Positions 21,868-32,902 of a stretch of DNA of 64,000 nt are shown one piece after another. The stretch is from Symsagittifera roscoffensis (Eukaryota; Xenacoelomorpha; Acoela; Convolutidae). The notes beneath the pieces are model-generated. The model saw only the letters and a program-made list of their open reading frames with translations, did not search any database and was not told where the DNA came from. The stretch is taken from contig NC_087063.1 in NCBI RefSeq assembly GCF_963678635.1, positions 16,437,006-16,501,005 on the forward strand, read 5' to 3'. How positions within the stretch are numbered: position 1 is the stretch's first letter; the number at the start of each line of letters is the position of its first letter. A program made the position numbers and the translations under genes.

Positions 21868-24316
21868 CTCGACACAGGTATCTTTTTGCATCGAATAAAT
21901 TGTTAGAAATAAATTCTATGTTGAAAAGGTCTTCCCATTTCGAGAAAAAGACATAAAAATTTTGCATTTTTTTTGTTTTGTCCGGTTAAATCAAATCAGC
22001 AGTGTAGAGTTTTGAATAAAAAAATTTCCCCTCTGTTTTTATTAGTTTCCTCCACTCATAATGTTTGAGAGCTTTAAAAATACTACATTGAAAACCACAA
22101 AAGTATTCAAAATACCAAGCATGGCGTCTAAAATGTCAGCTAATTTTTATTAGTCAGATGACCGATGTAAAATTGCCCAGATAACGCTGCGTGGGTTCAA
22201 GTGATAACTCAATATCATGCCGTTTATGTGTTTCGTGATTCGTGTATCCATCAAAAACTCACGAAACTTGTCTGGATGTGAAAAATCAGTTTGAATTATT
22301 GTTCCAAGTTTCATGCGTAGCGTGCTTTTTCAATCATCGAGTTTCGACTTTTTTACTCGGCTTTTTGACTAATTTTTATACTTTCTAAATTTTTTGTTGT
22401 GTTAGCTCTGAACAAACAAAAATTTTATGAGATGTCATCAATTTTTTGTAAATTTATGGGTGTTTGAAATTTGGCAATTTAGTTAATTTGGAAAAAATAA
22501 CGCGCAGTATGTTGCGATCTTATTGCGCGTGTAAGCGGTAAACTAAATCGATCCAAAGTGAGTTTAGGCCAATAAGTTGGCCTTATTATTACCGTGTGAA
22601 GCGCTATATTCATTCCTTTGTACTGAAAATTGCGTGTGGTAATAAAAAGAAGAAAAAGCTCTAAAATGATTTCAATTTTTTCAACTTTTGTTCCGACTTT
22701 CGAGTAGTTTTTTTGTTCAGACCAGTTTAAGAAAAGTTGACTGCGTATGTGTATCGATGTGGAAATCTTTTCATTGCCAACCGAGAATAATACTGTGATA
22801 GCTTGTTTCAATACGCGAATTACACTACAATTTTTTTTATTCAGCTTTAGATGGCAGCCAAAGTTCTCAGGGTTTTGCCTTGATATACGAACAGTTTTCT
22901 TTTGTTTCTCAAACAAATTTTAGATCGAAGAGTGAAGAGATGGCCGATTTTTTAAAAAAATATAATCATAATCTTTCCAGCTGTTTCAATTAAATCTCCA
23001 TGCCACAACGTGATTCGCAACGCTGATAAGCCATAAGAAGTTCAAAACCAAAGTGACCCCAAGTTTTCTTTTTTCAGTTCACGATGTTATGAAACGGATG
23101 ATTTTGGTTTCAGATTTTTTCCGCATTAAGTTTGTCCTAATAAAAACGTTATTTATTGCAGAGCAGTCTGAATGATGAAACTTGAATTATAATTTTTTGA
23201 ACTAAAATTGACAATCTTAAAAAGTTAATCGGATGAGAATAAACAATTATTACATTTAAAAAAATTTAAAAGAACAAAACTGACAAAATAGGGAGTAGTA
23301 GTAGGTAGTGAAACAGTTTTTTCGTTTCATGTTCTACACCTTGATGCTACGAGAAACTTAAGTTGGGTTATTTCGAGAAGAAAAATCATGCTCACTCCCC
23401 CATATGGATTCAGAAGTCCCTGTATTTGAATGTCCTTGAGTTCAAGGTTAACCAATCTGGCTGAATGACACTCCCTTGACTCTTTTTCCTGCAGGATATC
23501 TGAAAAACAATTTATGTTCCCTTGCGGACGTTCAGTCTAACTTAACTTTTTAAAATCTAACTCTCTGAGCATGTAAAGGATTCCGTATCCTTATTTTCTT
23601 TGACCCTTCTTCTTTTTTTTCTTCTTCTTCTCCTTCTTCTGGTTTTGTGGGTTTTTGTCAACTGTTTGTTTTCGATTTTAATGTTTGTTTTTTGTTCCGT
23701 TTTTTGTTCCCTGGTGGCTTCTGTTTGTCCTAGAGCCTTTTTTTCCTTGTGGTCACCTCGATTTATAGTTCGTCATTTGCTGGACTTCTTATGAAAATTA
23801 GCAAGAAACCAGGAAAACGATACAACAATTGACATAAAAAACTGGGGCCATCTCAGCTAGCGGGCTGCATGTATGCATGAGTCTCAAAAAGATACTTCCA
23901 TCATACATGGTTTGCTAGTTGGATGTCTTCATGACCATTTTAAGCACATTTTTGTTTGAGTTTTTCAATTTTCGAATGTATCATAAATATTCTTGCTAGT
24001 TTTGATGTTTTCGCAGATTCGCATAGGCTTTATGTCTAATTTTATTTGTATGACTTTAATTTATACTTTATTTCTTGTTTTCATTTCTATCAAGCCGACA
24101 AATATTGAGAAATTTGTGGCTCCTTTCAAAAAACCTGGAAAAAAATACAACGAAACTTGAAAACCACTAGTGCTGTCGCAGCTAGCGGGCTATATGTATC
24201 TATGGGTCGCTAATAGACGCATTCTTAGTACGTGGCTTGCTACTTTAGTATTTCAACGAATAATAAGAACCAGTTTTTTTCGCAATCTTACAAAATTATG
24301 TTTACCTTGAATTATG

Positions 24317-24419
24317 GTTATCTTGCAAGACTTTGCAAGAATCTTACAAGATTTTGACAAGAAATACATACATCTTATCAAGAATTTTGCAAGAATTTGG
24401 CAAGATCTTGCAAGATAAC
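24317..24419. repeat. Short foldback element built of CTTGCAAGA words
   Basis: GTTATCTTGCAAGA (24317-24330) and TCTTGCAAGATAAC (24406-24419) are exact inverted repeats. Between them CAAGA or TCTTG words recur at short spacing, so the whole 103 bp could form a compound hairpin. Origin unknown. Confidence 0.5.
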
Positions 24420-24449
24420 AATTGGCTATTGACTAAGGTTTTTAAGCAC

Positions 24450-24662
24450 TTTTTGGAAAACGCGCGCTCCCCCCTCAAAATTAGTATGATTTGGCGCCAA
24501 AAGTGACTATGTGAAAAATTTTTGGGTCAGTCAGCCAAAAAACGGATTTCTCAAAATAATACAAAAGGGGACCCTGTGGGTCGGCAGGGGGTCGAATCCC
24601 TCATGGCTGAGGGGGGTGGGGGCGTCCACCGGCCGCGCACCCCTTCCCTAAATCCGCCCCTG
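24450..24662 (+). mobile_element. hAT-like MITE, family 1 copy C, 5' truncated
   Basis: Shares CGCGCTCCCC-CTCAAAATTAGTA and CGGCAGGGGGTCGAATCCCT with the right part of copy A, and ends CTAAATCCGCCCCTG. The left terminus CAGGGGCGG is absent, so it is a truncated copy. Confidence 0.65.
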
Positions 24663-24999
24663 GAGTGCTCTGGCATACTTAAAAATTACAGCTCTGCTTA
24701 TTAATCATCTTAGCTTAGAAATTTGAATCTCGTTAAGTCTGCAAACCACGAACTCGGAATCACAGTAACTCTGAAATCACTTACTTAATACTTGAGAGGA
24801 AGACTCTAAAACCAATTAATTAATCAATCGTCGGTGATTTCACTGATTTAAGAGGATAAAAAGTTGGCTTAGCCGCGTTTTTTTTCAGAACATTGGCTGC
24901 CGGCTTTTTTCATGGTACGCTGGAATTTTCGATGGCTCTTCTTCCGCCCACTAGTAATCTCACTGGCGGTTCTTCTTAAAGTTTTTGTTTGGCTTTCAG

Positions 25000-25142
25000 A
25001 TATCTGTCAGACGCCCATTCATGTGGTGGATACCCCTGAAACGGGCGTGCAATACCTGAATGATTTCCAACCGCCATGGAGAGCAGACTATTTTGCCATC
25101 CAAAACAGAAATGGCGACTTCTACTGTTACCAACGGACCGGG
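25000..25142 (+). CDS. PAN-domain gene, exon 2
   Basis: Acceptor TTTGGCTTTCAG ends at 24999; donor GTGAGT begins at 25143. Two bases complete the codon left by exon 1 and the exon ends in phase 0. It encodes a Cys-containing segment (ICQTPIHVVDTPETGVQYL, then NRNGDFYCYQRTG). I see no named domain; the paired Cys pattern and Trp/Tyr content fit an extracellular fold. Confidence 0.65.
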
Positions 25143-25419
25143 GTGAGTAAATGTTTAGAGTAGAGAGTTTGAGTTATTCTCAATTTAGTTATCTTATTTC
25201 TAATTTTGTCGCAAATTCTTGAATGCACTGACAAAAGTGTTAAAAAAAATCATACAATTATCAATTGAGAACCTTTTCAGGTTGTTACTGAAAAAGTCTT
25301 CAGAAAAAAAAATGCTGAGAAAAAATCAAGAAAAAATCAAGAAAAAATCATAATTTTTATTGCTTTTGCTGAGGCCGTTCCAAATAAAACTAATATGCAG
25401 TGATGTCCGATGGTTTTAG
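25143..25419. other. Intron 2 of the PAN-domain gene
   Basis: 277-bp intron, the shortest in the gene. It has a GAAAAAATCAA tandem around 25317-25350 and nothing else recognisable. Confidence 0.55.
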
Positions 25420-25521
25420 CCGCAGCCTAACGTGTGGAGTTATGACGACGCCCACTGCCAACAACTCAACCACTTTTTCTGCCTATCGACCACTCCCCTA
25501 ACTGCACAACAATCAGAACAG
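25420..25521 (+). CDS. PAN-domain gene, exon 3
   Basis: A 102-nt exon (34 codons, phase 0 in and out) between acceptor GATGGTTTTAG ending at 25419 and donor GTTCGA at 25522. It encodes WSYDDAHCQQLNHFFCL followed by a Thr-rich end. Cys spacing continues the Cys-rich region of exon 2. Support comes from splice phase and composition; the donor is a weak one. Confidence 0.55.
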
Positions 25522-25999
25522 GTTCGAGATTTCATGAATTCCCATATGTTATAATTTACATGATTACATTCAAGACTATTCAAACAGACTGAAACATTTA
25601 TTTCCTCTTATAAAATATATGTGGAAGAGTTTGGAAAAAAAAACTCGATCTATCTGGGCTACCCACCCAAAAATTTAATTAAGTCATTCACCATGGGAAT
25701 TAATTCGTATATTTGAGATTGAAACCCGCCTGAAAAAAATTTAATCTATTTTTTGGGTGCTCGCTCACACCACTCAAAGTTTTAACTAATGGTTTAGTCA
25801 AAAATAGTTGTTGTAATAAAATACCAGATGTTACCAGCCCTTCTCACTTAAATCCAACTTGTAAGAGCAGCTGATTTTGTATGCAAACCTTACCGTAAAT
25901 TGTGATAAAATTGAAGATAAACCGTACAAAAACTATGGGACAAAGGTCCGTAAAAATAACTACAGCCGAGAAGTCATTCATATTTCTTAGAATTTTTAC

Positions 26000-26223
26000 T
26001 TACAATGCTATCAAAATTTTCCAAAAAGTGCCTAAAAACGCCTTTTTGGCAGGTTTTTCAGAAACTTGTCTGTGGCGCGGAAAATTTCGCCAAAATGGGG
26101 TCTTTATAGTGATTTGGGAGAGCTCAGAAAATCAATTTGTTCGAACTGAAAAAAAAGCGACAAATTTTTTTATATTTTTTTTGAAAATCCGCCCCTCTCG
26201 ACAAAATCCTAGATCCGCCCCTG
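26000..26223 (-). mobile_element. hAT-like MITE, family 1 copy D, truncated
   Basis: The right end CCTAGATCCGCCCCTG matches the corresponding end of copy B, and the interior CAAAAAGTGCCTAAAAACGC matches copy B around 13160-13190. The other terminus is missing. Confidence 0.6.
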
Positions 26224-26574
26224 CATACATAGTGACAGGATATATATCCCTATTGCAAAGTTCTCCTCAATAATGGGTTAAAGGGCAAACTATTATAGAA
26301 TATTATTATAGAAACTGGCTTATTGAACTCTTTGTTAACTTTTGGATTTTGATGTCATATTGCGATGTAGTTTTTAGTAAGTTCGGATGTTAATATTCTT
26401 GTTTGCAATTGTATTGCAAAAATGTTTGAGTCTTAATAAAAAAATTAATAATTGTCAAATCTTGCAACTGACAATTGAGTCAGATTTTTTTTTATTGAAG
26501 AAGGTTCAACTTATCCCAAAAGCTTTTATTCGTATCCTGGATTGATCTTCCATAGATAATCATCTTTGAATCAG

Positions 26575-26790
26575 CGTTTTTGTTCCGACCATTGAAAATG
26601 GGGTGGAACTTAGTATTCGGGTGTGTTTTAGTTTTTTCTTCTTTTTTCTTTTTGTTTTCCACACAAAATCTGCTACCAGAAATAAATATCAAACTGGGTT
26701 GAGTGATTTATCATATTAAAGCTTTTTCAGTCGTGAATCGAACGACATTAAAAAAAATTCGGAAGTTTGTTCCCAATTTTGATTTTTTAA
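26575..26790 (+). repeat. Dispersed intronic repeat, family B second copy
   Basis: Aligned by eye with 10985-11300: both have GTTCCGAC-ATTGAAAA, a GTATTCG-GTGTGTTTTAG module and a CAGTCGTGAATCGAA / CAGTCATGATTCAAA module in the same order. No ORF. Confidence 0.5.
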
Positions 26791-27114
26791 ATGATTTTTT
26801 TGTTTCTCCAGTCTTTTTTCTTCAAAAACTGTTATCCTGTTTGACTGAATTACAACAACTGTCGAATATGCATATATAGTTCTACGTCAGATCCTTTTAT
26901 GACACCACGCAGAAAAACAACACAACATTGAAAAAACTTCTTTTCTTGTTCTTTTTGAAAGATTATGGTTGAAACATTTATCCTTGTTTGTTACTTTTGA
27001 AGAAAACGGAATATTTATACTTCGGCCGATTTTTTTATTCAACCAATTTTCGACTTTTTAAATTAGCATTTTTAACGGAAACTGCTTATATCATCTGAAA
27101 TATTTTGTGGGAGA

Positions 27115-27675
27115 AAGAATGCTCGTATAGGTCCTTATAGTACTCATCAAATCCCCGTAAATTTACAAAACCTACTCACAGCTGAAATATTTTTTTAAAC
27201 TTGAGCTCAGAACAACAATATATTTCAGATGGTTTCAAAATTTTTTTATCAAAAACGCTTTGTTAACAAGTCGAAAATTGACTGAATAAAAAACCGCACT
27301 TGGCTTAAGTATTCCGCACTTTCTTCCAAAGTCGGAACAATTAGCATTTTTAAAACCTCCAAAATCGAATGTGAATTTTTTTTCCAAGTTTAGTTCAAAC
27401 TTGGAAAAAAATTTTACATTCGATTTTGGAGGTTTTAAAAATGCTAATTGTTCCGACTTTGGAAGAAAGTGCGAAATACTTAAGCCAGGTGCGGTTTTTT
27501 ATTCAGTCAATTTTCGACTTGTTAACAAAGCGTTTTTGATTAAAAAAAATTTTGAAACCATCTGAAATATATTGTTGTTCTGAGCTCAAGTTTAAAAAAA
27601 TATTTCAGCTGTGAGTAGGTTTTGTAAATTTACGGGGATTTGATAAGTACTATAAGGACCTATACGAGCATTCTT
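27115..27675. repeat. 560-bp near-perfect palindrome
   Basis: Two arms of about 277 bp (27115-27391 and 27397-27675) are reverse complements with only a handful of differences, separated by a five-base loop (AGTTC). Each arm contains GTTCCGAC and CGACTTGTTAAC-type modules of the dispersed GTCGGAAC family, so it looks like two copies of that family joined head to head. High arm identity implies recent origin or ongoing gene conversion. Confidence 0.85.
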
Positions 27676-27999
27676 TTTCCCAATTTGGGATAATCAACGC
27701 GCGATATAATTTTGCCAATTTGTGACAATTAAACTGTGATATATTACGTACTTATAACACGCGTAAGAAGCGACTTAATGCGTTTCAAACTGCCTTGACG
27801 CCCGCAATTTCGTCCCATTATAACAATACGAGACGCTAAACTTACCCATAAAACTCTACATAGCGTGTGGGGTTATAAAATGAAGAAAAAAAGAAACAAA
27901 AATTCTTTTTTTTCTCAATTATCTAATCAATTATTCAACCACAAATATTTTTTTATTGATTGGTCGTAAGTGGACGCTTTATAGTGTAGTCGGAACTTT

Positions 28000-30120
28000 C
28001 AGGGTTTAGCCTTGATATATGAGCAGTCTTTTCTCCCAATTTGGGATAATCAACGCGCGATGTATTGCGTTATGACACGCAAAAGCGACGGATTAAAGGG
28101 TTCCATACTGAATTGAGGCTAACTATTTGGTCTTATTATAACTAACTGTGCAAATTACATCACTTTGTAGTCAACATTAGCGAGTGGCGGGGTAAATTGA
28201 ATAAAAAGATTTAAAAGGTTTTAATGTAATTTTTTTCAATGTTTTTGTCAGTTTTTCAACCAAAAAAAAAAAAATTGGCCTTAAAATGCAATCAGCACAT
28301 TCATGGTTTAGTCTTGTTATAAATTAGCACTGCTGTATAACTGACCATCTATAGTTCATGGCTCATCGATAGATAATTATCGGTGGGTATTTGATACATT
28401 TTTCAGCAATGAATCATTGCTAATCAATCAATGAGTTTTCGATGAATCATCAATAAACTGCTCAGTGATATATCAACAATGTTTTACCAAAGATTTAGCA
28501 CTAGGATTGTAAAGTGTATTCTAAGTGCATGAAAAGACTGCTCGCATAAGAGGGCAAAGCCCAGAATGTTCCGACTGTCCCCTAATTCAAATCGAATAGT
28601 TTTTGAGAAAATAAAATAATGAAAATCTATAAATTTTGGAAAACATCAAAGAGTATAACTTCGAGTCGTGCAAAAGCCTCATTTTAATATGGAATGATTT
28701 TGTTGTGCGGGATAATTCGTCACGCATAAATAATATGAAAAATTCGTTTTCAGCAATATGAATAAATTCTTCAAAGCGCGCACAATTTAGTCCAGTACAT
28801 GGCCAATTTGGCAAGTTTTGAACCCTCAGAACTTTACAAAAAAGTCAGATTTAAAATATTGTTTTAGGTTTGAATTCGATATCTTGAATAAACTACCAAA
28901 AAATTTTGTTGAAAACTATTTTTGTTGTTCGGCTCAATTTGACGGAATAAAAAAACCACACCGAGCATAAATATTCCTTTTTCTTGGAAAGTCGTAACTA
29001 CAAAAGAGATGTAATGCTATGAATTATGCTTTGCATCTTAGTTTTTGTGTTGATATTAAAATAGAACGAAAGTGTAATAGTAACTGAAATGCAAATGCAT
29101 TCCAGCGAAAACAAATTTTAAAATGCTAAACAAGACTGCTAGTATCAGGGCAAAGACCTGAAAGTTTTAACTGCCTTATAGGTTTTATAAAGCAGCGGTT
29201 GCTGTAAAACAATTGATGAATTTTCAAAAATTTGATTTTTCTTCCGACTTTTGATACGAAATTAACGCAATATTTGTGCTCGGGTGGGTTTTTTTTTCTT
29301 CAGACAAATTTCGACTTTTTAACTAGCCATTTTTGACGGAATTTTTTTTTAAATATCATTCGAAAGCCATTGTTTTCCTGAGCTTAAATTTGAAAAGATA
29401 TTTCACCTGTGATTATTTTCTGTAAAGTTATGAGGGTTTAAAGATTTATATTTTGGCCAATTTGAAACAATTAACGCGCGATATATGTTGCGCCATTACC
29501 GCGTCGTTCCAAATTGGTTGAACGAAGCTAATTTGCCATAATTGATTTGTTACAAGGAATGAAGTCTATCTTTTTATACTTTATATGGCATGTGGGGGGA
29601 TGATTTTCATTAAAAATTTCAAATTTCATTTAATTTTTTTATGTTACTACTGCTGCTCCATAAACCTTAAAAGGCTGTCGGAACATTCAGGGCTTCGCCC
29701 TGATACGAGCAGTCTTGTTCTAATTTGAATACTTTTTTTAAATCAAAGCATATAAAGTACGAAGTCATATATTTCGCTCCTAGTAACATAGAAATTGTTC
29801 CAAATTGGTTAAATCAGGCTATTTGCTATAATTGCTAAGACGGATTAGGACTCCGCTTACACATCAATAGCGCGAGTTTTATCGCGCTTTAATTGTCTCA
29901 AATTGGCCAAAATGGCAATGCTTAAACCCCATAAATTAACGAAAAACGATCACAGGTAAAACAATTTTTTAAATTTGAGTTCAAGATAACAATACTTTTC
30001 AGATGATATAAAAAAAATTCCGTCAAAAATGACTAGTTAAAATGTCAAAATTAGTCTGAACAAAAGAACACTCCGAGCACAAACAATCCGTCACTTTATT
30101 CGAAAGTCGGAACAAAAAAT
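28000..30120. repeat. Cluster of GTCGGAAC-family non-autonomous repeats
   Basis: Several segments share a terminal hairpin module of the form GTCGGAAC-TTCAGGGCT-GCCCTGATACGAGCAGTCTTG (28000-28045, 28525-28580 inverted, 29135-29180 inverted, 29670-29720) and an opposite end AAAGTCGGAACAA (30100-30115). One well-defined copy runs about 29672-30117; its close relative lies at 52684-53215. No coding capacity. Confidence 0.6.
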
Positions 30121-30596
30121 ATCAAACTGAACTGACAATCTATATTTTTCTAAGTTTTTGACAAATTTGCTTTTTTTTACTGTGAGAATGGTTATGGTTC
30201 GCGGGTAACATCCTTCCTCTAGTGAATGTAGGTAGCTCTTTGAGTGAAATTTTACTCGAAACGATTTTTCTGCCGAAAATACCATTTGAAGAATTTTTAC
30301 CCTAACAAAAGATTCAAAACATTCCTAAGCCGAGAAGACAACACTTTTCCAACATTCCTGGTTCCGATTTCAACCAGTTGAAAAAATTTTCAGATTTCAA
30401 CACTGCTTTGCTTTTGTCAAGCAAAACCAATCAGTAAAAAATCGGCAAAGTGAGCACATTATAAATAATTGTTTTCTTATGATGCCTACAGAATGAAACA
30501 GTTTGACATAAATTTCTGCTTCAAAAATTTAAACACAACCAAACATCCAGTGGTGACATTTTGCAGTTAAATGAGTGAAACTTTGTTCCAAAACAG

Positions 30597-30747
30597 GTAT
30601 ACACTGCCTTCGTGGACTTCTACATCCCCCACGGCCCCAACACAACTGCCGTGTCCTCTGATAACATTAATGGCTTCCATTACCTCGAGAATGGACTGTA
30701 TGGCCTCTTCCCCTCCGAAGACATTGTCAAGTTCATGGACGTCAAAG
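30597..30747 (+). CDS. PAN-domain gene, exon 4
   Basis: Acceptor TTGTTCCAAAACAG ends at 30596, donor GTAATT begins at 30748. The exon enters in phase 0 and leaves in phase 1, as the next exon at 50070 requires. It encodes VYTAFVDFYIPHGPNTTAVS, then GFHYLENGLYGLFPSEDIV. No named domain is recognised. The base composition (GC-rich codons) stands out from the AT-rich surroundings. Confidence 0.65.
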
Positions 30748-30912
30748 GTAATTGGCAGGTTCTTAACTGCGGCACAACAGCCGCTGATCATCGGGAATAA
30801 TTGTGAAAACGGAGGAAAATAGAGGATAAAATTGTGAATAAATTAGTTCAATCTACCAACTTTTAAACCCACGTCACATCCACAATATGTTGCAAGAACT
30901 AAATAATATATA
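30748..30912. other. PAN-gene intron sequence left of the provirus
   Basis: Short intronic flank ending in the TATA target site copy at 30909-30912. No other feature. Confidence 0.6.
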
Positions 30913-31322
30913 TGAGTTAGGACCGAGTTGGTTAACTCATAGAGTAATTTCGGATAGGGTACACCGTCTGCTCGTCACGCTATCTTATTTTCGGCCGGAT
31001 AGATTCGTGCAACTTCTTAGTCTAATACCGATCCTAATCTTACTCTTATACTATCTAGTCTCAGGTTGTTTAACTAGTCTCTGCTAGGCTCAATAGATCT
31101 AGGGTATACTGGTTTATTGCGGCTGCTGAAGTGCTCGGGAGAGTCCAACTAATTTCTAAGTTAAATTCAAATCTCTCTGGTGCTGAAATTACAAGTAACT
31201 TCAGCACTTACAAATAAGTGGGTTGTTAGTTAGATGGATCATGATTGGTTAATATTAAATACTTTACATTGGTAAAATATCTAATTTATCCAATCATAAA
31301 ATGTAGTTTAGATCAGGTTCCA
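30913..31322 (-). repeat. 3' LTR of the provirus
   Basis: 410 bp with TG...CA termini, read as the 3' LTR because the ORFs run on the minus strand. On the minus strand it has several CCAAT-type words near its start and an AATAAA polyadenylation signal. It appears identical to 49384-49793. Confidence 0.93.
31113..31118 (-). terminator. Polyadenylation signal in the 3' LTR
   Basis: The plus strand reads TTTATT, that is AATAAA in the provirus sense, about 205 bp into the LTR. The same hexamer is in the 5' LTR at 49584-49589, as expected for a retroelement in which R/U5 carries the signal. Confidence 0.55.
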
Positions 31323-32902
31323 CCCATCCGGGTTTTACAGAGTTTTTTAGAATAGTTCTTCTGCAATTCGAAGGATGGATGATGGACGTTGGCGTTTGGC
31401 GAACATCTTATTTCTTCTGTTTCCTTTTTATTAAAGAAGTTCCAGGAAGCTGGAGTTTGAGACATAAGACGTTGTGTCTTCTAGTGACAACGACTAAGTC
31501 TTTGCAACAAACTCAAATCTGATTTCAGAATGGTTTGCTATGTCAGGTTTTTCTGTTCTGCGTGGAGATTGTGCGTGGAGGGGGTGCCTGGTTACTCGGA
31601 TCTGTACGTATACTTGAACATCGAGGTGGTCATTGGTCTAGTTCAATGCAGTCCTTTTCTGCGAAGTCAAGTCGTACTCTAAATCCTTTGAGTTGTGATT
31701 GTGAGTGCGTGAGTGGCATATCGATTGTGGTTGGTCATTCCCTCTCGAGTGTAGTGGGGTCGTTTTGTCTTTAGATGTTCGTCCTTGGTGTTGTATTCTG
31801 ATCTATGTATTGCATAATGTAATTTACATTTTATAAAACATTTATTAGTTTAATATTTTTTAATTATGATTTTAGTTAGTTGTTTTCACAAAAGCTTTTT
31901 GTTTTAGTTCGGTTATTTTGAAGAGTTACTCACACTTGAGTAGCTCTTATTAAAAATAGAGGTGTGGTCACAAAGCGTGGATGTAGCGCGGTGGGTTAGG
32001 CCGGCTATAGAGCATGCTCAGGACGTCCTTCCTGGTGGGTTAGGCCAGGAGTGGGAGTATGATTTCATGCGGTTTTTGTGAGGGGTCCTGTTATGTGACA
32101 ACGTTTTATGTTGGGTTTGTTGTGGTTTTTCTTATGTCTTGTTGGTTATGTCCTTTTTCCAAAAATCAAATTGTTCGTGGTATGGGTTTGTCTTTCGACT
32201 TTTTTGTGTTTTATTATTTCTTTCTTAGACTTTATAATAGTCTTCAAAAGAATAAATTATCCAGTTTTAAACTGGGTTAATCCGGTTTGGGTACCGTTGG
32301 TTTCCTTTTCTTAGTCATGCTGTTATTCTATGATTTGTGGTATTTAGTAAACTGCGTTGGTTAGTTTTGTTTAGTATATGATTCCTTTCCAACCGGGTTA
32401 AAGGAAAGTTTGAAACATGTTATTATATGTTAGAGTTGTTGAGTGTGAAAACTTGAAACTGAAATTCATTATTTTAAACAATTCTTCGTGGGCGAGCTGT
32501 GCGAGTGTGGATAGAATTTCTGTGCGAATAAATGAGAATATCAAAAGGTTAGTACTGCATTTGCATTTTATTAATTTACTGCATGGAATTTGGAAATTTA
32601 CTGCTAGTTATGGGGGAATTTTAAGTTACAAATTTTCATCATAATTAGATTTACTGCTTGTGGGGAAAATTTTAGAAATGAATTTATTGCATTGGTATTA
32701 AATTTATAAATTTATAAGTGTAAGAGATTAATAGAATTTTTGAAATCTGTTTGATGAAATTTGCGATTTTTATTTGTCTTTTGTGGTTTTTGTAGGTGAT
32801 TGTCGGATGAAGGCTAAAAATCTAAAGAAAACATGGATAAAGAATGGTGAGTTTTTAATATTTTAATTAGTTAGTAATATTCATTTAATTCATACTTACC
32901 TG
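31323..32902 (-). other. 3' untranslated region of the provirus
   Basis: About 1.6 kb between the last ORF and the 3' LTR with no minus-strand ORF of note. The base next to the LTR on the sense strand is GGATGGG, only a weak polypurine tract. A word GGTGGGTTAGGCC occurs twice at about 32001 and 32034. The region is long for a gypsy 3' UTR. Confidence 0.5.

Larger units (their letters stand above)
20990..24999. other. Intron 1 of the PAN-domain gene
   Basis: 4-kb intron holding a hAT MITE (21416-21867), a foldback repeat (24317-24419), a truncated family 1 MITE (24450-24662), a pyrimidine-rich tract (23600-23645) and a ~125-bp segment present twice (23805-23930 and 24125-24255, sharing CAGCTAGCGGGCT). 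No gene is supported. Confidence 0.6.
25522..30596. other. Intron 3 of the PAN-domain gene
   Basis: 5-kb intron largely made of repeats: a truncated hAT MITE (26000-26223), a family B repeat (26575-26790), a 560-bp palindrome (27115-27675) and several copies of the GTCGGAAC family in both orientations (28000-30120). Also a cluster of ATGAATCATTGCTAATCAATC-like words around 28400-28460. No gene is supported. Confidence 0.6.

Noticed and set aside
22479-22916. 145-codon minus-strand ORF
   Set aside because: Lies in a copy of the GTCGGAAC dispersed repeat, which is not coding in the other copies; likely chance openness.
31970-32060. tRNA-like A box (TGTAGCGCGGTGGGTTAGG) in the provirus 3' UTR
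   Set aside because: No matching B box follows at a suitable distance; the word is part of a local duplication.
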